A stretch of DNA of 64,000 nucleotides. Source: Bradyrhizobium genosp. L. GTDB taxonomy: Bacteria; Pseudomonadota; Alphaproteobacteria; Rhizobiales; Xanthobacteraceae. The stretch covers positions 4,154,001-4,218,000 of the forward strand of contig NZ_CP061378.1 of NCBI RefSeq assembly GCF_015624485.1, written 5' to 3'. Every line of letters starts with the position of its first letter. Position 1 is the first letter of the stretch. Under the pieces are notes generated by a model. That model did no database searches. It saw nothing but the letters and a program-made list of their open reading frames with translations, and was not told where the DNA came from. The position numbers and the translations under genes were made by a program. Below are positions 25,650 to 33,219 of this stretch, in pieces.

Positions 25650-26951
25650 ATGGACGCAAAATCCAGCAAGACAGCCACACTCACCATCGGCAACAAGAAC
25701 TACGATTTCCCGATCCTGAGCGGCACGGTTGGGCCTGATGTCATCGACATCGCCAAGCTCTACGGCCAGGCCGGGGTGTTCACCTACGACCCCGGCTTCA
25801 CCTCGACCGGCAGCTGCCAGTCCAAGATCACCTACATCGACGGCGATGCCGGTGTCCTCGAATACCGTGGCTACCCCATCGAGCAGCTCGCCGAGCACGG
25901 CGATTTCCTCGAGACCTGCTATCTGCTGCTCAACGGCGAGCTCCCGACCCCGGCGCAGAAGAAGGACTTCGACTATCTGGTCACGCACCACACCATGGTG
26001 CATGAGCAGATGGCCCGCTTCTTCCAGGGCTTCCGCCGCGACGCCCACCCGATGGCGATCATGGTCGCAGCCGTCGGCGCGCTCGCCGCGTTCTATCACG
26101 ACTCGACCGACATCAACGATGCGAAGCAGCGGGAGATCGCCTCGATCCGGATGATCGCCAAGATCCCGACGCTGGCGGCGATGGCCTACAAATACACGGT
26201 CGGCCAGCCCTTCGTGTACCCGAAGAACTCGCTCTCGTTCGCCGAGAACTTCCTCAACATGTGCTTCGCGGTGCCCTGCGAGGACTACAAGATCAATCCC
26301 GTTCTCGCCGACGCACTCGACAAGATCTTCATCCTGCACGCCGACCATGAGCAGAACGCCTCGACCTCGACGGTGCGTATCGCCGGCTCGTCGGGCGCCA
26401 ACCCGTTCGCCTGCATCGCGGCCGGCATCGCCTGCCTGTGGGGCCCGGCGCATGGCGGCGCCAACGAAGCGGCGCTGGCGATGCTCGCCGACATCGGTAC
26501 GGTCGACAAGATCCCCGACTTCATCGCCAAGGTGAAGGACAAGAACAGCGAAGTCCGCCTGATGGGCTTCGGCCACCGCGTCTACAAGAACTACGATCCG
26601 CGCGCCAAGATCATGCAGAAGATGTGTCACGCGGTGCTCAAGGAGACCGGCCACGGCGACGATCCGATGCTCAAGGTCGCGCTCGAGCTCGAGAAGATCG
26701 CGCTCAGCGACCCCTACTTCATCGACCGCAAGCTCTATCCGAACGTCGACTTCTATTCGGGCATCACGCTGAAGGCGATGGGCTTCCCGACCTCGATGTT
26801 CACCGTGCTGTTCGCGGTCGCCCGCACCGTCGGCTGGATCAGCCAGTGGAGCGAGATGATCGAGGATCCGCAGCAGAAGATCGGCCGTCCGCGCCAGCTC
26901 TACACCGGCGTTGCCCGCCGCGAATACGTCGCGATCGACAAGCGCAAGTAA
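25650..26951 (+). CDS. gltA: Citrate synthase
   Basis: 433 residues, the hexameric Gram-negative type. Catalytic residues are recognisable: His in [12 protein letters not shown], His in [15 protein letters not shown], and Asp in [16 protein letters not shown]. An N-terminal extension begins [18 protein letters not shown] and an NADH-allosteric-type small domain is present. It makes citrate from oxaloacetate and acetyl-CoA. Start ATG 25650 after GGGGA; the frame is open upstream but those codons do not match the family. A strong terminator follows. Confidence 0.97.
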   Translation: MDAKSSKTATLTIGNKNYDFPILSGTVGPDVIDIAKLYGQAGVFTYDPGFTSTGSCQSKITYIDGDAGVLEYRGYPIEQLAEHGDFLETCYLLLNGELPTPAQKKDFDYLVTHHTMVHEQMARFFQGFRRDAHPMAIMVAAVGALAAFYHDSTDINDAKQREIASIRMIAKIPTLAAMAYKYTVGQPFVYPKNSLSFAENFLNMCFAVPCEDYKINPVLADALDKIFILHADHEQNASTSTVRIAGSSGANPFACIAAGIACLWGPAHGGANEAALAMLADIGTVDKIPDFIAKVKDKNSEVRLMGFGHRVYKNYDPRAKIMQKMCHAVLKETGHGDDPMLKVALELEKIALSDPYFIDRKLYPNVDFYSGITLKAMGFPTSMFTVLFAVARTVGWISQWSEMIEDPQQKIGRPRQLYTGVARREYVAIDKRK

Positions 26952-26972
26952 GCGCAGCCGATCCTGTTCCTC

Positions 26973-27006
26973 AAAGCCGGATGCGGGCGACCGCGTCCGG
27001 CTTTTT
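26973..27006 (+). terminator. Rho-independent terminator of gltA
   Basis: AAAGCCGGA (26973-26981) pairs with TCCGGCTTT (26996-27004); an inner GCGG/CCGC pair extends the stem around a short loop, and the T run continues to 27006. It begins 22 bases after the gltA stop. Confidence 0.85.
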
Positions 27007-27055
27007 CGTCCAAAGCATGACGAAGTCAGGGTGAGTCAGAACGGCGTTGAAGGTT

Positions 27056-27179
27056 CACCTCTCCCTTGGGAGAGGTCGATTTGCGGAGCAAATCGGGTGA
27101 GGGTTTACGGTCCATCGAGAGTGCAAGAGCCCTCACCCGGATTGCTGCGCAATCCACCTCTCCTCGTTGGGGAGAGGTG
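27056..27179. repeat. Intergenic palindromic repeat downstream of gltA
   Basis: Arms 27056-27103 and 27130-27179 are inverted copies (about 45 positions each, with small differences): CACCTCTCCC ... GGGTGAGGG against CCCTCACCCG ... GGGAGAGGTG, each with an inner small stem (GATTTGC/GCAAATC and GATTGC/GCAATC). This is a different family from the GAAA-loop repeats. No gene occupies 26952-27361 apart from the terminator and this element. Confidence 0.75.
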
Positions 27180-27361
27180 GACCGAAGCGTGGCGAACCGA
27201 TTCAACCAAAACCCATCCCGCTCTAGCATCTCGCCGCGTCACTTTGCCTTCGACGGACAGGATGAACGGATACTGCGCGTTGTCGATGATCGGCGTGATG
27301 CCGAAGAAATCGTCGAGCACGGCATCCCAACGTTGAGGACGTCAACGCATCGGCGGAAATT

Positions 27362-27697
27362 TCAATCCTGCCGGCGCCGCTTTCGCTTGCCGCGGGCGAC
27401 CTCCGTTGCGAGCGCATCGAGCTTCGGCAGCCAGAACGCCCGGAAACGGTCGAGCCAGTCATCGACCTCGCGCAGCCGCCGCGGCTCGACCGCGTAGATG
27501 CGACGCGTGCCGTCAACGCGCACCGACGCGAACCCAGCATCGCGCAGGATCCGCAGCTGCTGCGACACCGCCGATTGGGTGATGCCGAATTGGCGCTGCA
27601 CGACCGTGACGATGTCGCCCGAGCTGTGCTCGCCGGTCGCCAATAATTCGAGGATGCGCCGGCGGACGGGATCGCCGAGGATGTCGAAGGCGTGCAC
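27362..27697 (-). CDS. ArsR/SmtB-family regulator of an SRPBCC gene
   Basis: 111 residues. The helix-turn-helix is complete: HAFDILGDPVRRRILELLAT, VVQRQFGITQSAVSQQLRIL, FASVRVDGTRRIYAVEP. There are no metal-binding cysteines, and the C-terminus is basic (RGKRKRRRQD). Such regulators (SdpR/YczG-like) typically pair with an SRPBCC (AHSA1) protein; here the SRPBCC gene lies upstream with 5 bases between. GTG start 27697 has GGAGG 9 bases upstream. It probably represses its own operon through the tandem sites at 28378-28409. Confidence 0.88.
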   Translation of the reverse strand: MHAFDILGDPVRRRILELLATGEHSSGDIVTVVQRQFGITQSAVSQQLRILRDAGFASVRVDGTRRIYAVEPRRLREVDDWLDRFRAFWLPKLDALATEVARGKRKRRRQD

Positions 27698-27702
27698 GTG
27701 AA

Positions 27703-28359
27703 CTAGCCTCCGCCGGGCTCCGGCTCGCCAAGATAAAACGCCGTGGTGTTGGCTCCGGCCCTGCGCGCCGCATCTTCCTCAGTACCGGCTGCGATCGAGG
27801 CGCGGCACCAGTCCGTGCTGCTGCGGCGGATGAAATCCTTGCCATCATCAGAGGCAGGCCATGCCGCGGCGGCGGCACGATCAAATTCCTCACCGACACC
27901 GGTAGCGAGATACAGCGCGAGCCCGATCAAAGCGAGATCCCAGCCGACGCCGACCGCACCCGGCCCGTAGCGGTCCCAGAAATCGCCCTCGACAATCGAA
28001 AGATGCTCCAGTTCCAGTCGCGTGCCGCCGGAGCCGTCATCGGCCAGCGTCACGGTGACCCAGCTGACGCTGCCCATGGCCTCCCACGTCACCGCGAGCC
28101 GACGTGGCGGCTCGCAGGCCGTGATCTCGCCACCCGCCTGCCCTTCGAATTTGTAGCGGCCGCCAGGTCGCAGATTGCCCGAGATCGGCAGGAACCAGCG
28201 CGGAATGCGCTCGGGATTGGTCAGCGCATCCCAGAGGTCGTCGATGTCGGTCTCGTAACTGCGGGTGGCGATGACCGCCCGCGCCGGCTTGCCGTCGCGC
28301 TCCCTGACTGCGACGTCGCGCACGACCGCGCCGGCATAGGCGACTGGATCGATCTTCAT
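27703..28359 (-). CDS. SRPBCC-family (AHSA1/polyketide-cyclase-like) protein
   Basis: 218 residues starting MKIDPVAYAGAVVRDVAVRE. The START-like fold is clear: VIATRSYETDIDDLWDALTN, PERIPRWFLPISGNLRPGGR, GGEITACEPPRRLAVTWE, TRLELEHLSIVEG. These domains bind hydrophobic ligands or act as stress-related Aha1-like proteins. The region after residue 165 is an extra C-terminal part ending EDAARRAGANTTAFYLGEP. ATG 28359 is used because the MKI start matches relatives; the open frame upstream overlaps the operators. Confidence 0.85.
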   Translation of the reverse strand: MKIDPVAYAGAVVRDVAVRERDGKPARAVIATRSYETDIDDLWDALTNPERIPRWFLPISGNLRPGGRYKFEGQAGGEITACEPPRRLAVTWEAMGSVSWVTVTLADDGSGGTRLELEHLSIVEGDFWDRYGPGAVGVGWDLALIGLALYLATGVGEEFDRAAAAAWPASDDGKDFIRRSSTDWCRASIAAGTEEDAARRAGANTTAFYLGEPEPGGG

Positions 28360-28377
28360 GGCAGGCTCCACAATTAT

Positions 28378-28409
28378 ATTAGCTACATCTAATATTAGTA
28401 CCATCTAAT
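28378..28409. promoter_or_regulatory. Two abutting 16-bp operators
   Basis: Two palindromes of form ATTAG-N6-CTAAT lie end to end: 28378-28393 and 28394-28409, 19 bases upstream of the SRPBCC start. Both have perfect 5-bp arms and also share CATCTAATA as a direct repeat. The AT-rich block stands out in GC-rich sequence. It is the likely binding site of the ArsR-type regulator of this operon. Confidence 0.7.
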
Positions 28410-28469
28410 ATACGAAGGCAAGCCAAAACCCTGCGGCGAGATGCCGCCTGCGAATGGCTTTATAAGACG

Positions 28470-28575
28470 TTAGAGCGTTTTCGAGCGAAGTGGATTACCG
28501 GTTCGCGTGAAGAAAATGCGTCAAAACAAAACCTAGAGCCCCGTTCCGATCCCATTGGAACGGGAAAGGCTCTAG
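28470..28575. repeat. Palindromic repeat element ending inside lpxB
   Basis: The element begins TTAGAGCGTTTTCGAGCG and ends with nested stems: CTAGAGCC (28533-28540) with GGCTCTAG (28568-28575), and CCCGTTCC (28540-28547) with GGAACGGG (28557-28564). It contains AAGTGGATTACCGGTT, close to AAGTGGAAGCCGGTT of the element in the globin gene. I know this sequence as common between genes in Bradyrhizobium. The outer arm supplies the lpxB stop codon (28572-28574). Confidence 0.8.
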
Positions 28576-29750
28576 CCCAACGTTCCGCGCATCGTCGCCA
28601 GCACGATGTCGGCCGCGCGGACACTTGGCGGCTGATCGCCGGTCGACATTTTCGCGTCCAGCGTCCCGAACGCCACGAGCTGCCGCAGCCGCTCGGGCGT
28701 GTCAGCGATCACTTCGCCAAGCGCCGCCGCCAGCTTCTCCGGGGTGCAGTCCTCCTGCAGGAATTCGGGAATGATGTCGCTGCCGATCACGAGGTTGGCA
28801 AGGATCACCGACGACACCCGGATCGCGCGGCGCAGGATGAACGCCTCGGCCGCGCCGACGCGATAGGCCGTGACCATCGGAATGCCCGACAGCGCGAGCT
28901 CGAGCGTCACGGTGCCCGATTTCGCCAGTGCGGCGCGCGCGATGCGGAACGCGGCGCGCTTCTCGGTCTCGCCGACCGCGATCCGCGGGGCGATCGGCCA
29001 GGACGCCACGCCCTCGTGCACCATCACCTCGAGATGCGGCATGGTGGGCAGCACGAGCTCGAATTTGGTTTGCTGGCCAAGCCGGCCGAGCGCGGCACCG
29101 AACAGCGCCAGATGATGCCTGATCTCGCTGCGCCGGCTGCCTGGCAGCACCAGCAGCACCGGCCGCTCGCCATCGCGCCGCTGCCGCTCCTCCGCGTTCG
29201 GGCGCAGCACGTCCAGTTGCTCGATCAGGGGATGGCCGACATAGCTGCAGGGCGGACCCGCCAGCTTGCGATACTCCTCCGGCTCGAACGGCAATAGCGC
29301 CAGCACGTGGTCGACATAGCCCGTCATCGCGCGCGCCCGGCCCGGCCGCCACGCCCAGACCGATGGCGACACGTAGTCGACGACCGGGATCGCAGGATTG
29401 CGCGCACGGACCCGGCGGGCGACGCGATGGGTGAAATCGGGACTGTCGATGATGACGAGCATATCGGGCGCATCGTCGAGCACCGCCTCGGTGGTGCGGC
29501 GGATCAAGTGCAGGATCTTTGGCAATTGCTTCACGACGGCGGCAAGGCCCACGATCGACAATTCCTCGATCGGAAACAGCGGGACGATCCCCTCCTCGGT
29601 CATCGCGCGGCCGCCGACGCCGGAGAACCGCACGGCATCGCCGAGGCGCTGGCGCAGCACCTTCATCAAGGCGGCGCCGAGCCGGTCGCCGGACTCCTCG
29701 GTTGCGATGAGGAAGATCTTGCGGGCTCTGGTGGGGTTTTGGGCCTGCAT
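28572..29750 (-). CDS. lpxB: Lipid-A-disaccharide synthase
   Basis: 392 residues. LpxB joins 2,3-diacylglucosamine 1-phosphate to its UDP derivative. Landmarks: IFLIATEESGDRLGAALM near the start (the GT-B N-domain), VDYVSPSVWAWRPGRARAM, PCSYVGHPLIEQL, LVLPGSRRSEI, and the C-domain AKSGTVTLELALSGIPM. Its ATG overlaps the stop of lpxI (TGATG). The stop codon is part of a repeat arm, and the last residues are TMRGTLG, so the extreme end may have been reshaped. Confidence 0.95.
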   Translation of the reverse strand: MQAQNPTRARKIFLIATEESGDRLGAALMKVLRQRLGDAVRFSGVGGRAMTEEGIVPLFPIEELSIVGLAAVVKQLPKILHLIRRTTEAVLDDAPDMLVIIDSPDFTHRVARRVRARNPAIPVVDYVSPSVWAWRPGRARAMTGYVDHVLALLPFEPEEYRKLAGPPCSYVGHPLIEQLDVLRPNAEERQRRDGERPVLLVLPGSRRSEIRHHLALFGAALGRLGQQTKFELVLPTMPHLEVMVHEGVASWPIAPRIAVGETEKRAAFRIARAALAKSGTVTLELALSGIPMVTAYRVGAAEAFILRRAIRVSSVILANLVIGSDIIPEFLQEDCTPEKLAAALGEVIADTPERLRQLVAFGTLDAKMSTGDQPPSVRAADIVLATMRGTLG

Positions 29751-30619
29751 CAGCCGGCCAGACCGATGACGAACAGCCCGCGCGCATCGGCGGCCTCGAT
29801 CAGCGCCTGCGGCTCGGCGGCGAGCGTGTTGCCGGCGATCACGGCGATCCCCGCGATGCCTGCCGCCGCTGCGCCCTCGGCCGTGCGCGGGCCGATGGTC
29901 GGCAGGTCGAAGCGCAGGTCCTGTTTGCTCTTGGGCGCCTTCACCAGCACGCCGCGGCCGGCCCTAGCGCGGATCCGGCCCTCGGCGCGCAGCCGCGCCA
30001 CGCGCGCGAGCAGCCCGTCGGTGCCTTCGATGTCCTCGACGGCGACCACGTGCCCGTCGATCACGACGGCCGCCTGCCCGATGTCGAACGGGCCGAGCGC
30101 GTCGAGCACGCTGCGTCCGCGCGCGATGTCGGCCTGTGCGCTGCTGTCGGGCACGGCGCGGGTGACGGCGCCCTCCGGCATCAAGAGATCGGGCGCGACG
30201 TCCCTGATTCCGACCATGCGGAAGCCCTGCTGCTCCAGGATGCGGCCGACGCTCGACAACAGGTGATCGTCGCCGCCGCGGAACGCGCGGACGACATGGC
30301 CGAGCAGGCGCAGCGTGCCCCAGTCGAGCCGGATCTCCGACAGCGCCGGACGCACCAGCGTGCCGATGAAGATCAGGTCGCGGCAACCTTCGTCACGGAA
30401 CAGCCGTGTCGCCCGCCCGAGCTGGCCGACCGAGATCCACCGATGCCGAAACCGCTGTACCCGCGCCGAATCGCAGGCGCCGCGCAGCGCGAACAGCACC
30501 GGCGCGATGCCGCGCGCAACGAGCGAGTCCGCCACCGCGAACGGCATGGCGCCGCCGCCGGCGATCACGCCGACCGGCGAAGAGAGCGAGGGCGCCGCTG
30601 AAATCATGCTGGCGGCCAT
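29750..30619 (-). CDS. lpxI: UDP-2,3-diacylglucosamine diphosphatase LpxI
   Basis: 289 residues. LpxI replaces LpxH in alphaproteobacteria and hydrolyses UDP-2,3-diacylglucosamine to lipid X. Motifs: GVIAGGGAMPFAVADSLVAR at the start, LIFIGTLVRPALSEI, GGDDHLLSSVGRILEQQGF, and the C-terminal domain with VEDIEGTDGLLARVARLR, LVKAPKSKQDLRFDLPTIGP. Located between lpxA and lpxB in the same direction. A start four codons later (30607) is also possible. Confidence 0.93.
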   Translation of the reverse strand: MAASMISAAPSLSSPVGVIAGGGAMPFAVADSLVARGIAPVLFALRGACDSARVQRFRHRWISVGQLGRATRLFRDEGCRDLIFIGTLVRPALSEIRLDWGTLRLLGHVVRAFRGGDDHLLSSVGRILEQQGFRMVGIRDVAPDLLMPEGAVTRAVPDSSAQADIARGRSVLDALGPFDIGQAAVVIDGHVVAVEDIEGTDGLLARVARLRAEGRIRARAGRGVLVKAPKSKQDLRFDLPTIGPRTAEGAAAAGIAGIAVIAGNTLAAEPQALIEAADARGLFVIGLAG

Positions 30620-30626
30620 CCCATGC

Positions 30627-31421
30627 TCAGTTGGTGTTGGCGGGAAGACAGAGCGCGCGGTGCCTGGCGCCGTCGATGAAGGCCAGGATCTCGGCGATCG
30701 CGGGATCCTCGCCGGCCTGCGGCTGCGCTGCGGCGAGCCGTTCGGCGAAGATGCCGGGACCGTGGAACAGCTTCTGATAGAACGCGCGCACGGTCGCCAG
30801 CCGCTGCTTGGTGAACTGGCGACGCTTCATGCCGATCAGGTTGAGGCCGTCGAGCACCGCATGTTGGCCATTGGCGAGCCCGAACGGGATGATGTCGCCG
30901 CGCACGCCGCAGACGCCGCCGATCATCACCTGCGGGCCGACGCGGGTGAACTGATGCACCGCCGACAGGCCGCCGATATAGACGAAGTCGCCGATCTCGC
31001 AGTGGCCGCCGAGCGTCGCCGAGGTCGCGAAGATCACGTCGTTGCCGACCGTGCAGTCGTGGCCGACATGGGCGTTGTTCATGAAGAAGCCGCGAGCGCC
31101 GACCCGGGTCAGCCCGCCGCCCTTCTTGGTGCCGACGTTCATCGTCACGCCCTCGCGGATCGTGCAGGCCTCGCCGATCTCGAGCCGGGTCGGCTCGCCG
31201 CGATAGCTGAGATCCTGCGGCGGTCCGCCGAGGGCTGCAAATGGCGAGATGACGCAACCGGCGCCGATGCTGGTATGCCCGCTGACCGTGACATGCGCGA
31301 CCAGCTTGCAGTTCTCGCCGATCACGGCATTGGGGCCGACGACGCAGTACGGACCGATCTCGGCGCCGGCGCCGATCACGGCGCCATCCGCTATCCGCGC
31401 GGTGGGATCGATCTTGCTCAT
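30627..31421 (-). CDS. lpxA: UDP-N-acetylglucosamine O-acyltransferase
   Basis: 264 residues, the normal length. The left-handed beta-helix is visible as hexapeptide repeats from IDPTARIADGAVIGAGAEIG onward; the catalytic His is in NNAHVGHDC and the C-terminal helical region ends with LPANTN. LpxA starts lipid A synthesis by adding a 3-hydroxyacyl chain. ATG 31421 (MSKIDPTAR) is the family start. The 246-base gap to fabZ, containing a palindromic repeat, separates it from the rest of the operon. Confidence 0.96.
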   Translation of the reverse strand: MSKIDPTARIADGAVIGAGAEIGPYCVVGPNAVIGENCKLVAHVTVSGHTSIGAGCVISPFAALGGPPQDLSYRGEPTRLEIGEACTIREGVTMNVGTKKGGGLTRVGARGFFMNNAHVGHDCTVGNDVIFATSATLGGHCEIGDFVYIGGLSAVHQFTRVGPQVMIGGVCGVRGDIIPFGLANGQHAVLDGLNLIGMKRRQFTKQRLATVRAFYQKLFHGPGIFAERLAAAQPQAGEDPAIAEILAFIDGARHRALCLPANTN

Positions 31422-31530
31422 GCAGTTACAGTCCGGAATTCGTTCGGGTTTCGCGGTCGTTAGCGCGACTTCGGCCGGCCTGTCCAGTGACGTATCATGA
31501 CCACCTGTTGCAGCGGCATCCAACACACGA

Positions 31531-31654
31531 TGTCGTCCCTGCGAAAGCAGAAACCCATAACCACAGGGTCGAGTTGTTGAAGCGTGCTGTGGCCCCAGCG
31601 ACGCAAACCAATTGGCATTGGTGGCTATGGTTCACTGCTTTCGCAGGGACGACA
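31531..31654. repeat. Long inverted repeat between fabZ and lpxA
   Basis: Arms 31531-31563 and 31622-31654 are inverted copies (first 20 bases identical, then 9 of 13). Each carries the CTGC-GAAA-GCAG hairpin core of the same family as 14861-14984. It fills most of the gap between fabZ and lpxA in an operon that is otherwise tightly packed. Confidence 0.78.
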
Positions 31655-31667
31655 GCGAATTTTTGCC

Positions 31668-32126
31668 TCAATCCGTCAGCATGGCGCCGACATCGGCCTC
31701 GGCCACCACCTGCCCGTTGACCTTGGCGTCGCCGTGAAACCACCACATCGTCTTGCGGCGGCCGAGCGAGCGCATGTGGTACTCGATGGTGTCGCCGGGC
31801 ATCACCGGCTTCCTGAACTTGCACTTGTCGATGGTGAGGAAATACACCGCGCGCGGCTTCTCGGTGCCCTCGACCGATTTGATGCCGATCACGCCCGCGG
31901 TCTGCGCCATCGCCTCGATCATCATCACGCCGGGATAGACCGGGCGGTCCGGGAAATGGCCCTGGAACGGCGGCTCGTTGAAGGTGACGTTCTTGATGCC
32001 GATCCCGCTGTAGTCGGCGCGAATCCTGACGACCCGGTCGATCAGCAACATCGGAAAGCGATGCGGCAGCGTCTTCAGGATATCGTTGATATCCACGAGC
32101 TCGAACCTGACCGGCGACTCCTCCAT
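31668..32126 (-). CDS. fabZ: 3-hydroxyacyl-ACP dehydratase FabZ
   Basis: 152 residues, hot-dog fold. The active-site His and Glu are in [13 protein letters not shown] and [33 protein letters not shown] is the signature. It dehydrates 3-hydroxyacyl-ACP in fatty acid synthesis and competes with LpxA/LpxD for the same substrate, which is why it lies in lipid A operons. Start ATG 32126 overlaps the lpxD stop (TGATG); a GTG one codon earlier is also in frame. Confidence 0.96.
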   Translation of the reverse strand: MEESPVRFELVDINDILKTLPHRFPMLLIDRVVRIRADYSGIGIKNVTFNEPPFQGHFPDRPVYPGVMMIEAMAQTAGVIGIKSVEGTEKPRAVYFLTIDKCKFRKPVMPGDTIEYHMRSLGRRKTMWWFHGDAKVNGQVVAEADVGAMLTD

Positions 32127-33187
32127 CACTCCTGTTCCTTACCCTTCGCTTCGTTGTCGCCCACCAGGCGCTCCACCGCGATAATTTCCCTGAACCATTG
32201 CTTGGTCGGCTTGGCGAAGTGCCCGCCCCAACGGCCGCCGGCGGGGATGTCGTCCTTGACCGCGCTCATCGCCGTCACCTGGGCGCCGTCGCCGATCTTG
32301 AGGTGGTTGTTGATGCCCACCTTGGCGCCGAGCGCAACATTGTCGCCGATCGTCAGGCTGCCCGCGAGCCCGATCTGGGCCGCGAGCAGGCAGTGCCTGC
32401 CGATGATCACATTGTGGCCAATCTGGACCTGATTGTCGACTTTGGTGCCCTCCCCGATCACGGTGTCGCGCAGCGAGCCGCGATCGATGGTCGAGCCCGC
32501 GCCGACCTCGACATTGTTCTGGATCACCACGCGGCCGGTCTGCGGCACCTTGATGTGGCCTGCCGAGCTGAAGAAGATGAAGCCGTAGCCGTCCTGGCCG
32601 ATATTGCAGCCGGGGTGGATCAGGACATTGTTGCCGATCAGGGCGAACTGGATCGTGGTCTTGGCGCCGACATTGCAGTCGCGGCCGATCTTGACGTCGG
32701 CCCCGATCACCGCGCCCGCCCCGACGATGGTGCCCGCGCCGATCTCGACCCGTGGGCCGATCACGACCAGCGGATCGACGATGACGCCGTCCTCGAGGCG
32801 CGCGGTGGGATCGATGATCGCGGACGGCGCGATGCCCTCGGTATCGAACCAGGACTGCGGCCGCAGCGCATCGGCGTGCCACTCCCGGGCGATCTGCACG
32901 AAGGCGTGGAACGGCTTGGTCGCCCGCAGCACGGCGACCCCCTTGGGCACACTGGCCTCGAACCGCGCGCTGACAAGCAAGGCGCCGGCCTTGGTCGCAG
33001 CCAGCTGATCGGCATATTTGAGATTGTCGAAGAAGGCGAGATGCATCGGGCCGGCCTCGTCGAGCGAAGCCAGTCCCCTGATCTGTTGCGCGCCCCTTTC
33101 GGGGTCGACCAATTGCGCCTTCGTCAGCGCGGCGATTTCAGCCAGCGTTGACGAAGGAGGACTCTTGAAGAAATTCGGCTGCGCCAT
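32126..33187 (-). CDS. lpxD: UDP-3-O-acylglucosamine N-acyltransferase
   Basis: 353 residues. N-terminal uridine-binding domain ([20 protein letters not shown]), then a left-handed beta-helix of hexapeptides ([20 protein letters not shown]), catalytic His in [14 protein letters not shown] and the C-terminal helix. It adds the second 3-hydroxyacyl chain to lipid A precursor. Start ATG 33187, 32 bases after the bamA stop. Confidence 0.96.
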   Translation of the reverse strand: MAQPNFFKSPPSSTLAEIAALTKAQLVDPERGAQQIRGLASLDEAGPMHLAFFDNLKYADQLAATKAGALLVSARFEASVPKGVAVLRATKPFHAFVQIAREWHADALRPQSWFDTEGIAPSAIIDPTARLEDGVIVDPLVVIGPRVEIGAGTIVGAGAVIGADVKIGRDCNVGAKTTIQFALIGNNVLIHPGCNIGQDGYGFIFFSSAGHIKVPQTGRVVIQNNVEVGAGSTIDRGSLRDTVIGEGTKVDNQVQIGHNVIIGRHCLLAAQIGLAGSLTIGDNVALGAKVGINNHLKIGDGAQVTAMSAVKDDIPAGGRWGGHFAKPTKQWFREIIAVERLVGDNEAKGKEQE

Positions 33188-33219
33188 TCCATCCGTCGCA
33201 GTCCGGGAGGCCAGCGGTC

